Shown: piece after piece, positions 52,959 to 61,573 of the stretch
Position numbering within the stretch: position 1 is the first letter of the stretch
Layout of the letters: every line of letters starts with the position of its first letter
Assembly: GCF_019049675.1 (NCBI RefSeq)
Contig: NZ_JAFMOW010000064.1
Location: 1 to 64,000 of the forward strand
Source of the DNA: Rahnella bonaserana
GTDB lineage: Bacteria > Pseudomonadota > Gammaproteobacteria > Enterobacterales > Enterobacteriaceae
Length of the DNA: 64,000 nucleotides
Direction of reading: 5' to 3'
Notes under the pieces: generated by a model
What the model was told of the DNA's origin: nothing
The model's input: the letters and a program-made list of their open reading frames with translations, nothing else
Databases searched by the model: none
Position numbers and translations under genes: made by a program

Positions 52959-54440
52959 ATGCAGAATCCTACGTTGTTTCAGTTCTTTCACTGGTATTAC
53001 CCGGACGGTGGACAACTCTGGCCGGAAGTCGCCGAAAAGGCCGCATGGCTGGCACAAACCGGTATCACCGCAGTGTGGCTCCCGCCTGCGTATAAAGGAG
53101 ATTCCGGGGGTTACTCGGTCGGTTATGACACCTACGATTTATTTGATTTGGGTGAGTTTGAACAGAAGGGAAGCCGCGCGACTAAATATGGTGACAAAGA
53201 GGGTTTACTCGCCGCCATCGACGCGCTGAAGTCTAACGGGCTTGGCGTTATCCTCGATGTGGTGCTCAATCATAAAATGGGCGCGGATGAGAAAGAACGC
53301 GTACAGGTAAACCGCGTCAATATTGATAATCGTGAAGAAATCAGTGACGACATTATTGAGGCCGATGCCTGGACTCGCTTTATTTTCGCCGCACGTAACG
53401 GCCAGTATTCGAAATTCATCTGGGATTATCACTGCTTCAGCGGTGTCGATCACATTGAAAACCCTGATGAGCAGGGCATTTTCAAAATCGTCAACGATTA
53501 CACTGGCGGCGGCTGGAACGACCAGGTCGATGATGAATTCGGTAATTACGATTATCTGATGGGCGCCAACGTCGATTTTCGCAACAACGCCGTCAGCGAG
53601 GAGCTTAAATACTGGGCACGCTGGCTGCTGGAACAAACCGGTTGCACCGGATTTCGTCTGGATGCGGTCAAACACATACCGGCATGGTTCTATAAAGACT
53701 GGATCGACCATGTTCAGAATGAGGCTGAAGACCCGATTTATATCGTGGCGGAATACTGGTCGCATGATGTTCCGACGCTGCAAAATTATATCGAGCAGGT
53801 CGAAGGCAAAACCATGCTGTTTGATGCGCCGTTACAGCTGAACTTCCATCACGCATCAAAGCAGGGCGCAGATTACAACCTGAGCCAGATTTTCGACAAT
53901 ACGCTGGTAGCCGCCGATCCGGCGCACGCCGTCACACTGGTTGCTAACCACGACACCCAGCCGTTGCAGTCACTGGAAGCGCCTATTGAACCCTGGTTCA
54001 AACCGCTGGCCTACGCGCTGATCTTGTTGCGTGAGCAGGGCGTGCCGATCGTCTTTTATCCGGACTTGTGCGGCGCGAATTACGAAGATGAAGGCGATGA
54101 CGGCAACAGTTACACCATCGACATGCCGGTGATCCCTGGACTCGAAACGCTGATCAAGGCGCGGCAAACCCACGCATGGGGCGTTCAGACCGACTATTTT
54201 GATCACCCGAATTGTCTGGCCTTCAGCCGCAGCGGTACCGCCGAACATCCGGGCTGTGTCGTCGTGATGTCAAACAGCGAAGCCGGTGAAAAAGCCATCG
54301 AACTGGGTGATAATTTCGGCCATAAAAAATGGCATGATCTGCTGGGTAACCGCGAAGAGATCATCGAAACTGACGAAAAAGGATCGGCAGTATTCTTCTG
54401 TGCCGGGGGCAGTGTCAGCGTCTGGGTACTGACGGAGTAA
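52959..54440 (+). CDS. amyA: Cytoplasmic alpha-amylase AmyA (GH13)
   Basis: 493 residues, the size of E. coli AmyA, with no signal peptide. GH13 conserved regions: [16 protein letters not shown] (nucleophile Asp), YIVAEYW (acid Glu) and LVANHDTQ (third Asp). It cuts internal alpha-1,4 bonds in maltodextrin or glycogen-derived chains. Monocistronic, with no signal sequence or starch-binding domain. Confidence 0.95.
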   Translation: MQNPTLFQFFHWYYPDGGQLWPEVAEKAAWLAQTGITAVWLPPAYKGDSGGYSVGYDTYDLFDLGEFEQKGSRATKYGDKEGLLAAIDALKSNGLGVILDVVLNHKMGADEKERVQVNRVNIDNREEISDDIIEADAWTRFIFAARNGQYSKFIWDYHCFSGVDHIENPDEQGIFKIVNDYTGGGWNDQVDDEFGNYDYLMGANVDFRNNAVSEELKYWARWLLEQTGCTGFRLDAVKHIPAWFYKDWIDHVQNEAEDPIYIVAEYWSHDVPTLQNYIEQVEGKTMLFDAPLQLNFHHASKQGADYNLSQIFDNTLVAADPAHAVTLVANHDTQPLQSLEAPIEPWFKPLAYALILLREQGVPIVFYPDLCGANYEDEGDDGNSYTIDMPVIPGLETLIKARQTHAWGVQTDYFDHPNCLAFSRSGTAEHPGCVVVMSNSEAGEKAIELGDNFGHKKWHDLLGNREEIIETDEKGSAVFFCAGGSVSVWVLTE

Positions 54441-54508
54441 ATACCCGGGCGTATGGGTGCTTTAATGCCCACACGCCCGATAATTAAACAGCATTCAGGG
54501 ATAACAGA

Positions 54509-55696
54509 TCACTGCTTTATGACTGGTTTTTCTACCGACTTGGTCATCAAAGTATTACTGAATGTTGTATCTGATTGTTTTACCTCACGACTGCTGAAAA
54601 CAAAGCATTTTTGCGCCATGTCTTTTAGCAAAAATTTGTGGTTTTCTTCACTGAGTTTTTCTTCATCTAAATCTTCCTTAAAAGTCATATCTCGCATTTC
54701 AATTAAATATGTCGGACATAACAATACACTGTCTCCCAAAGCAAATGGTTTAACCGCGGTAATAAAAAAACCGCCTTTGAAAAATTCTTTCGTATCCCAA
54801 TATTGAGCCGGGAACATCGCATGATCGTATAGAGACGAGTTAATGTAATAAGCATGTGGCCGCCAGTCAGAAACACCAATATTACTCATGGCTTTATTTA
54901 TAGAGTAACTTAAAAGATTATCTATCATCAACATAGGGATGGCCAATGCAAATACAAAAGTACCAATCAAAATATTTTTGTTTATTACCTTGTAGTTGAT
55001 TTTCTGATACAGGCAATAGGACACAGGAGTAAACCCTGACAAAATCATTACTAGAATATAGATGCATGCATAAAAGACAGATTGATTTGTACTAGCTTCA
55101 TAATAGGTAATCAAAATACCAAGAGGTATACTTGAATACAACATTGAAAACAAAAACAAAGCAAAAACCGCCAGCCTAATCGAAATTAATTTCTTTATCC
55201 CAGGTGAGTTATTAACAGAAAGCAATGTAAGGAAGAAACATAAAATTAAAATCGACAACCAAATGAATAACGGAACATTCTTAGGGAGAAAAATAACTAA
55301 TGTAAAAAAAATAAAAATAAAGCATGCCATTCCAAAAACAAGTGTTAGTAAAAGTGCTAGTGGGCTTTTGATATTTTTAAAAATATCAGAATCCATTGAT
55401 ATATAATATACATAGAATGGCATGCTCGGCACCAGCATAATTAAAAGAAAAATACCTGCGAATAAGATAAAAGAAGCAATAAGTGGAAGTAAATTAGTTG
55501 GGTTTGTCAAACTCTGAGTGAAAAGGTCTAAGCGACCGATGCTATTCAAATAACTCCAGAGTAAAATACATGAAGGTATGATCATTAGTGGAGACATCTG
55601 TACGATTTTTTTGAGAAACTCATAAGCCTTATTATACAGATTCATGTGATTTACAACCTTATTAGGATTATGGTTCGCTTTAAATTTTTCGTACAT
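54509..55696 (-). CDS. AT-rich polytopic membrane protein of unknown function
   Basis: 395 residues with AGGGA before the ATG. About 8-9 hydrophobic helices span residues of about 25-265 (MIIPSCILLWSYL, ASFILFAGIFLLIMLVPS, ...), followed by a soluble C-terminal domain of about 130 residues (KAMSNIGVSDWRPHAYYINSS...CPTYLIEMRDMTF...). I do not recognise the family. Its base composition and codon use (many ATA, AAA, TTA) differ from amyA and fbaB on either side, so it is probably acquired. No partner gene is visible; a lone immunity or surface-exclusion protein is conceivable but unsupported. Confidence 0.7.
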   Translation of the reverse strand: MYEKFKANHNPNKVVNHMNLYNKAYEFLKKIVQMSPLMIIPSCILLWSYLNSIGRLDLFTQSLTNPTNLLPLIASFILFAGIFLLIMLVPSMPFYVYYISMDSDIFKNIKSPLALLLTLVFGMACFIFIFFTLVIFLPKNVPLFIWLSILILCFFLTLLSVNNSPGIKKLISIRLAVFALFLFSMLYSSIPLGILITYYEASTNQSVFYACIYILVMILSGFTPVSYCLYQKINYKVINKNILIGTFVFALAIPMLMIDNLLSYSINKAMSNIGVSDWRPHAYYINSSLYDHAMFPAQYWDTKEFFKGGFFITAVKPFALGDSVLLCPTYLIEMRDMTFKEDLDEEKLSEENHKFLLKDMAQKCFVFSSREVKQSDTTFSNTLMTKSVEKPVIKQ

Positions 55697-56316
55697 GGCT
55701 AGTCCCTAAGGTAAGTATGTTTAAAACAGTCAGTAAAAGCATCAGTTTTACCATAATAATTGTCAAGCATATACTTGCATTCGTGGAAATATACCACACC
55801 TCAACTTTACGCATTCATACCTGTTCCCTTCACATATCATTACTTCTGATATAAAGAAGGCGAGTCAGCAGGTAGAACTTACATCGGCGGAATTATGAAA
55901 TAAATTAGCAAATCTACGCATTCATGCATTTATTCTTCGTAAAGATGGGCTCAAAAAGTTGGGTGGTCTTTCTTCTGAAAGTATCGCAGAATGATCTATC
56001 AACTTATAACAAAGTGTCGCGAGGCAGACGTGATACAGTGCTTCCTACTGAATAAAGTGGCTGATAATTACAAAAAACATATAAAACAAGAAATTAAGAA
56101 GAGACTGCAAATTCTCAACATCGTTTGACGCACAACAACTGCCTCTCGATTAGACAAACAACCGCCAGATAATAAAAATCATAAAATCAACCCTTTTTAG
56201 GGTGTAAAAGTAGACTCGAAAAATGTTGAGCACTGCCCGTAACTGAGTAATATCAGCCGCAAGCCTGCAAGAGGATAACAGGAGCTATTTATTATCTTAA
56301 TAAGCTGAAGCCCGTC
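55697..56316. other. AT-rich intergenic region with a possible 45-aa ORF
   Basis: 620 bases. One ORF (ATG 55991 to TGA 56128, + strand, 45 residues, Lys-rich end KKHIKQEIKKRLQILNIV) has no ribosome site and is probably chance or a gene fragment. I see no terminator, repeat or RNA gene. The region shares the low GC of the membrane-protein gene and may be part of the same acquired segment. Confidence 0.4.
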
Positions 56317-56922
56317 ATGTTAAATATTATTTTTGATGATCCCAATGCGGCATATCGTTATGGTATGGAGAATTTCCTTACGCAGATATTTTCTCTGGAA
56401 AAGAAAATTCCGGTACAAATGTCAGATCTGACTGCAAACAACATATCCACGGCTGATATTATCGTGAAAAGATTCAGCGCCGGTGAGAGTACGGTTTGCC
56501 AGCCATTATTTCAGCTGCGTAATCCGCAAAGCCTGATTATTGCAGTATATGACTGCCGGACAGTGCCATTCGTGACGGACCTGCCCTTGTGTATTACTAA
56601 CATTCTTTTTTTAAACCGTAAAAGCTCTCTGGAACACATCAGAAAACGGGTGTTCAGCGGCTGGGCCAACCACACGACGGGTGTCCCTGATCAGCTGCCG
56701 CGTGATTGTGCCAACTGCAGACAACCGAAGCTGTCTGCAACAGAGGCCAGTGTTGCTGCGTTGATTCATGCTGGAAATGATGTGGGATACATTGCCAGAG
56801 AATTACAGATACCAGAGAAATCCGTCAGTGTGCACAAAAGAAAAATCATGTCGAAATTCAATGTGATATCGAATTCCGAACTCCACAGTTGCCTGAAGTT
56901 AATTAAAAACAAAATATTCTAA
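56317..56922 (+). CDS. LuxR-type helix-turn-helix regulator
   Basis: 201 residues. The C-terminal 65 residues form a LuxR/NarL HTH (LSATEASVAALIHAGNDVGYIARELQIPEKSVSVHKRKIMSKFN). The N-terminal about 125 residues look like a degenerate receiver or RcsA-like domain: they start LNIIFDDPNAAYRYGMENFL but lack a clear phosphorylatable Asp and Lys arrangement. It is probably an auxiliary regulator working without phosphorylation. No adjacent sensor kinase; the target is unknown. Confidence 0.8.
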   Translation: MLNIIFDDPNAAYRYGMENFLTQIFSLEKKIPVQMSDLTANNISTADIIVKRFSAGESTVCQPLFQLRNPQSLIIAVYDCRTVPFVTDLPLCITNILFLNRKSSLEHIRKRVFSGWANHTTGVPDQLPRDCANCRQPKLSATEASVAALIHAGNDVGYIARELQIPEKSVSVHKRKIMSKFNVISNSELHSCLKLIKNKIF

Positions 56923-56934
56923 ATATGATACACA

Positions 56935-56959
56935 GAAAAGCCGGAAGGCGTCTTCCGGC
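56935..56959 (-). terminator. Terminator of fbaB
   Basis: GCCGGAAG-ACGC-CTTCCGGC (minus strand) followed by TTTTCTG, about 40 bases beyond the fbaB stop. Confidence 0.8.
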
Positions 56960-57000
56960 AAGCAGGCTTAAATTGCTAAATTGATATGACTAAAACAACA

Positions 57001-58050
57001 TCAGGCAATAGTGACTTTTTTATCCAGATAAACATCCTGCACGGCGTTTATTAACGCAACGCCTTCTTTCATGGATTTCTTGAAGGCCTTGCGCCCCAGA
57101 ATCAGACCCATGCCACCCGCACGTTTATTGATAACTGCCGTACGCACAGATTCCTGAATATCATTTTCGCCGGCCGCACCGCCGGAATTAATTAAACCTG
57201 CGCGCCCCATATAACAGTTCGCCAGCTGATAACGCACCAGATCGATAGGGTGATCGGTAGTCAGTGTGGAATACACGCGCTCATCGGTATAACCAAATTT
57301 CACCGCTTTATAGCCGCCGTTATTTTCCGCCATTTTCTGCTTCACGATATCCGCGCCAATGGTCGCAGCCAGATGGTTGGCTTGTCCGGTCAAATCGGCG
57401 CTGGAATGATAATCCTTGCCGTCTTTCACAAACGCCGGATTACGCAGATACGCCCACAAAACAGTGACCATACCCAGTTCATGCGCACGCTCGAAAGCGG
57501 CTGAAATTTCTTCAATCTGGCGGCGAGATTGTTCAGAGCCAAAATAAATCGTCGCACCCACCGCCTGCGCTCCAAGATTGAACGCCTGTTCCACGCTTGC
57601 ATACAATGTCTGGTCGTACTGCGTCGGATAACTCAGGGTTTCGTTATGATTGAGTTTGACCAGGAACGGGATTTTATGGGCATAGCGGCGCGAAACTGAC
57701 GCTAACACCCCATACGTGGACGCCACACAGTTACAGCCTGCTTCAATCGCCAGTTCGACAATATTTTTAGGATCGAAGTACAGGGGATTGGCAGCAAAAG
57801 AAGCGCCCGCGGAGTGCTCGACGCCCTGATCCACCGGCAAAATGGACAGATAACCCGTTTTGGCTAAACGCCCGGTGTTATACAAATTTTGCATCGCGGC
57901 CAGCACACGGGGAGAGCGGTTATTGTCGATCATCACGCGGTCAACAAAATCGTTACCGGGAAGATAAAGCTGATCTGCGGTGATGGTGGAACATTGATGC
58001 TGCAGCAGTGAATCGGCTTCTTTGCCTAGTAACTTAGCGATATCAGTCAT
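57001..58050 (-). CDS. fbaB: Class I fructose-bisphosphate aldolase FbaB (DhnA-type)
   Basis: 349 residues, the size of E. coli FbaB. Schiff-base aldolase of the archaeal-type class I family: [15 protein letters not shown] at the start of the barrel, [40 protein letters not shown] and the C-terminal phosphate loop [13 protein letters not shown]. It splits fructose-1,6-bisphosphate reversibly and is typically used in gluconeogenic growth. Monocistronic. Confidence 0.95.
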   Translation of the reverse strand: MTDIAKLLGKEADSLLQHQCSTITADQLYLPGNDFVDRVMIDNNRSPRVLAAMQNLYNTGRLAKTGYLSILPVDQGVEHSAGASFAANPLYFDPKNIVELAIEAGCNCVASTYGVLASVSRRYAHKIPFLVKLNHNETLSYPTQYDQTLYASVEQAFNLGAQAVGATIYFGSEQSRRQIEEISAAFERAHELGMVTVLWAYLRNPAFVKDGKDYHSSADLTGQANHLAATIGADIVKQKMAENNGGYKAVKFGYTDERVYSTLTTDHPIDLVRYQLANCYMGRAGLINSGGAAGENDIQESVRTAVINKRAGGMGLILGRKAFKKSMKEGVALINAVQDVYLDKKVTIA

Positions 58051-58182
58051 ATGGACTCCTTTTCGGCTCTTTGCGAACGCTCAGAGCAGTGAATGAAATT
58101 TCCTGACCCCTTACTTATAGTCGCCTTACCGGCTTTTTGTGTAACTCATATTGCGCTTTTGCGGCAGCCGGTCACTCTGCAG

Positions 58183-59025
58183 TCACTCAGTCAGAACGTC
58201 TCTGTCTTCACCCATATTGTTGAAACCACCCGGAAATTCGATCGTGACATGCTTATCATTGCTTCCTTGCCAGACATTCCTGAAAATGGTGGTAGCGACG
58301 GTACCTGCACCGCATTCAAACGCCATTTCATTGTCCATTTTACCCGTACGGATATTAATGAACCGCAGCTTTCTCATTGAAGATTTACAATCCTGCGTTT
58401 GCTGGTAAATCCCTATTAATAAATACCTTTTCGTGTGATACCACATAGGAATTTCCATTTCCCCGGCAGGTTTTATCTCCTGACTTTTGTCGTCCGTGTC
58501 ATCAAGTTGAGCCACTTCTTGCAGATGTATAACCAGGGATTTTCTTCCGTCATTCCAGAGCCCTGTCACTTTGCCGCTATCAACGCTGAGTTCCATCGGA
58601 CAAGGATTGGGACGTGCGGGTATCGGCTTCGGCACCACGGGACTGTCTCCGAGAGTATCGGGAGGCGTCACTTCACAAAGAACCAGCTTGCCATCCGCAT
58701 GGCGCGTACCCACTAAAGCGATAGGGCGCCGGTGTGCATCATAATAGTAACTCCCTTCAATTTTTGACTGGCCGGCCTCTCCACGGTTTAACTCATCATA
58801 GTTTTGCAGTGAGACGTGGACGGGATAGCTGCCTACGAAACCGGTGTAATTGCGTACCTGATACCAGCCGGCACAGGCTGGTGTACTGAACAAGGCGACG
58901 CATAAAAACGCAGCGGACAGCACGGAAAACCATCGGTAGCGGCTGAGTTTATGGGTGTCTTTTGTCGGGAAAGTAAATGAGGGAATAGTGCAGGTTACAT
59001 TCATTGTGATGTCCGGTTTGTTCAT
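58183..59025 (-). CDS. Exported protein of unknown function
   Basis: 280 residues if started at ATG 59025; ATG 59004 is also possible. A basic, hydrophobic segment near residues 30-52 (WFSVLSAAFLCVALFSTPACAG) looks like an internal signal peptide or anchor with cleavage near ACA-G, after an unusually long polar N-terminus. The mature part is mostly beta (GFVGSYPVHVSLQNYDEL, IEGSYYYDAHRRPIALVG) with paired Cys. I do not recognise a family. It lies between fbaB and srfC in the same direction but with gaps on both sides, so it is probably its own unit. Confidence 0.65.
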   Translation of the reverse strand: MNKPDITMNVTCTIPSFTFPTKDTHKLSRYRWFSVLSAAFLCVALFSTPACAGWYQVRNYTGFVGSYPVHVSLQNYDELNRGEAGQSKIEGSYYYDAHRRPIALVGTRHADGKLVLCEVTPPDTLGDSPVVPKPIPARPNPCPMELSVDSGKVTGLWNDGRKSLVIHLQEVAQLDDTDDKSQEIKPAGEMEIPMWYHTKRYLLIGIYQQTQDCKSSMRKLRFINIRTGKMDNEMAFECGAGTVATTIFRNVWQGSNDKHVTIEFPGGFNNMGEDRDVLTE

Positions 59026-59194
59026 GAGGCCGTGATCATATGCTCATGATTTTACCTGTTTTGCTGAGTTCCATGCAGAAAAGCATTCAGGGGTGCATGC
59101 TGTCAGCAAACACTTTTTAAATGCTCTTTTAAACAATACCCCGCACCGGTATCAAAAAAAACGGAACACCACACTGATGTCCCGGTTTAATTAT

Positions 59195-61573
59195 TCAGTT
59201 TGCCGCTTTTAACGTCTTCAGCAACTGCGCGAGATCGGCGCGCTGTGCTGCCGGGATTTCACCGCCCGCTGCATAACCCGCATTTTGCATAATGCTTTCC
59301 TGCAACCCCACCAGCCAGTCGTAGATATAAAACGCGGTGGAATTGGTCGGGGTGGCCGAAAGTTTGGTCAGGCGCTGGGATGATTTCCAGCTGGCGACGC
59401 TTTTCTTCGGTTTGGCGAAGATCTTGTGACCTTTATTTATGCGGCTTTCCGGACGCTCAGCTTCAGGTTGTTTTTCAAAGCCCAGCCACGCCACAAAATC
59501 GCCGAGCACGGTAAGCGCACGGGAAACCTGCCGGTCGGCATGATGTTCATGTTCACGCGCACCCGCCGGTAATACATTGCCTAAAGACCGCACCAGCGCT
59601 TCCCCCATATTAAGACGGAAACTGGCAGTGATAAGCTCCTCCATCAGCAGTTCGACCGTCGGTTTCGCCACGCCGAGCAGGGCGATCAGCGGTTCGTTTT
59701 CCGGCAGACTGCGCAGTTGGTTGATCCAGTAACGCTGGACCTGACGGGCAAACGCGGTGCCATCATCCGCTTTCGCCTGCCAGACGGGCGCGTCCTGTTG
59801 TTCTGCGAAGAGATCAATATCGATGCCGATACCAAAACTCTCCGCGCCGTTTTCATCCTGAGCGCCGGATTCCACCGGCTGGCTGGTATGTTCCAGATAA
59901 ATACGGTGCAGCTCGTCGCGGCCTGGCAACAATTTTTCCAGTAGTTCGCCATGAACGCCGGTGCGGGTTTGCAGCGCTTTAATTACCGTCTGTACCGTAC
60001 GCTGTTTCTGCTGCGGATCCGCGGCTTCGCCTTCCTGATACCAGCGGCCGAGCAGGTTGTCTGCCAGTTCACGATGCAGTTCATCACGTAGTTCACTCAG
60101 ACGGGTCAGCCGTACCTCAGGACGGATTTCAGCCACCAGATAATCCGCCATGCGTTGCAAACCACGCTCGTCCATCGCCAGCAGTGCGCCCCAGGCATCG
60201 CCCGGATTGCCCACATGACGCTGAACAGCCTCGTCAAAATGCACAGACTGCGTCATCCGCCGGTCAAACGGGGTCAGCACCCAGACCAGGCCCGGTTTGC
60301 GGCGGCTGCGTACCTGCGGGTTTTCGCCGTGCATCTCTTTCACCCAGTGCTCGAGAGTCCGGCCAACCGCGACCACGTCATCACGTTTATCCGCGGCGGT
60401 GCAGACCATCAGCATATTCATCTCATGGCGGTCGGTGTAACGTTCCGGCAGATACGCGACTTTGGCGCGAAACAGCGGCGTAATGTCGTCATCACTGTCG
60501 TCGACCTCTGCGTCGCCGTAAGCCGGTAAATCCAGTAGATCAAACTGTTCGAACAAGGCTTCGCGTGGCGGCGAAAGCAGGGGGATCTGCACTTCAGATG
60601 CAAGCAGGGTTAGCTCTTCAAGTGACAACGTCACAGGTACAGTGCTCGTATCTTCAAATTCCGGGCAGACTGAAATCTCAATGTCAAAGGCCGGAGACTG
60701 ACTGAAGATGCCATCGGCCGGTTGCATTGAATCATCGACCAGCACACTGAGCGGAGCCAGCAGACTCTTTGCGCCACCCAGGTGTTGCAGCGTATGCGCG
60801 TAATGACGGTAAGCCGTGGTCAGCGCGGGCACGTTGCCCCACAGAATTGAGAGCAAACGCGCACGGTCATCGACATTCAGATACGGTGCCAGCTTTACCG
60901 CGACCGGCCAGAAATGCGCATTGAGATGGCGAAAACGACGGGCATCAAGTCGAATCATGGAATCCCATAATCCCATCATCTGCTCACTGCTGAAGCCTTC
61001 AACCGGCTCCGGCTGGCGATGCATCATCAGTTTATTCAGATGTTCGGTGATTTGCTGCGTATCCGGCACGTGGTAATAGCTGTCCGGCTCGAAAGCGCGG
61101 ATAACGATGCGGGCCAGATCAGGTTCACTGAGTAACAGCACGCGAACCGGGTATGCCCGGTCGCGCACATCGGACTGACGTGTGAAACGGGTGGCCAGGC
61201 GCGCGGTACGATGCCCCGGATTAATTTGCGTCAGATAATCCAGGGTAACCCCGCCCAGACGGGTTTCCAGTCGCCCGTAATTCCCGGCGGCCAGCGAACA
61301 AATCAGATAGGATTTACCCGCCTGTGAATGACCATAAAAGCCCAAAGCCGGCGGCAATTCACAAGCCAGTGCCAGACGCTGCGCTTTATCGCGGCAGCGT
61401 GTTAACTGCAAATTAAGCCGGTCAGCTTCAAGATCTAAACGGGGTGCCTGAGCGCGGGTGTTTTCCACCCAGTTCAGCGCATCGCCAATAGTGTCGGACG
61501 CGGCGGCAAACTGACGTTGCAGCACATTAGTGGTCAGATCCTGCGCCGGAATTGTTGTTGTGCTGATTGTCAT
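59195..61573 (-). CDS. srfC: SrfC family putative virulence factor (P-loop NTPase)
   Basis: 792 residues. Matches the SrfC family of the srfABC operon, described in Salmonella as regulated by SsrB. Walker A lies in LGFYGHSQAGKSYLICSL (about 78-95), with a later DLPAYGDAEVDDSDDD region and VWVLTPFDRRMTQ that resemble the switch and base-specificity parts of dynamin-like or septin-like GTPases. Cytoplasmic, no signal peptide. Its ATG overlaps the srfB stop (ATGA). Biochemical role unknown; the virulence label comes from family naming and not from demonstrated function here. Confidence 0.85.
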   Translation of the reverse strand: MTISTTTIPAQDLTTNVLQRQFAAASDTIGDALNWVENTRAQAPRLDLEADRLNLQLTRCRDKAQRLALACELPPALGFYGHSQAGKSYLICSLAAGNYGRLETRLGGVTLDYLTQINPGHRTARLATRFTRQSDVRDRAYPVRVLLLSEPDLARIVIRAFEPDSYYHVPDTQQITEHLNKLMMHRQPEPVEGFSSEQMMGLWDSMIRLDARRFRHLNAHFWPVAVKLAPYLNVDDRARLLSILWGNVPALTTAYRHYAHTLQHLGGAKSLLAPLSVLVDDSMQPADGIFSQSPAFDIEISVCPEFEDTSTVPVTLSLEELTLLASEVQIPLLSPPREALFEQFDLLDLPAYGDAEVDDSDDDITPLFRAKVAYLPERYTDRHEMNMLMVCTAADKRDDVVAVGRTLEHWVKEMHGENPQVRSRRKPGLVWVLTPFDRRMTQSVHFDEAVQRHVGNPGDAWGALLAMDERGLQRMADYLVAEIRPEVRLTRLSELRDELHRELADNLLGRWYQEGEAADPQQKQRTVQTVIKALQTRTGVHGELLEKLLPGRDELHRIYLEHTSQPVESGAQDENGAESFGIGIDIDLFAEQQDAPVWQAKADDGTAFARQVQRYWINQLRSLPENEPLIALLGVAKPTVELLMEELITASFRLNMGEALVRSLGNVLPAGAREHEHHADRQVSRALTVLGDFVAWLGFEKQPEAERPESRINKGHKIFAKPKKSVASWKSSQRLTKLSATPTNSTAFYIYDWLVGLQESIMQNAGYAAGGEIPAAQRADLAQLLKTLKAAN

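Noticed and set aside
55991-56128. 45-aa ORF as a gene
   Set aside because: No ribosome site, AT-rich Lys-heavy composition and no recognisable motif. Mentioned only in the intergenic entry.
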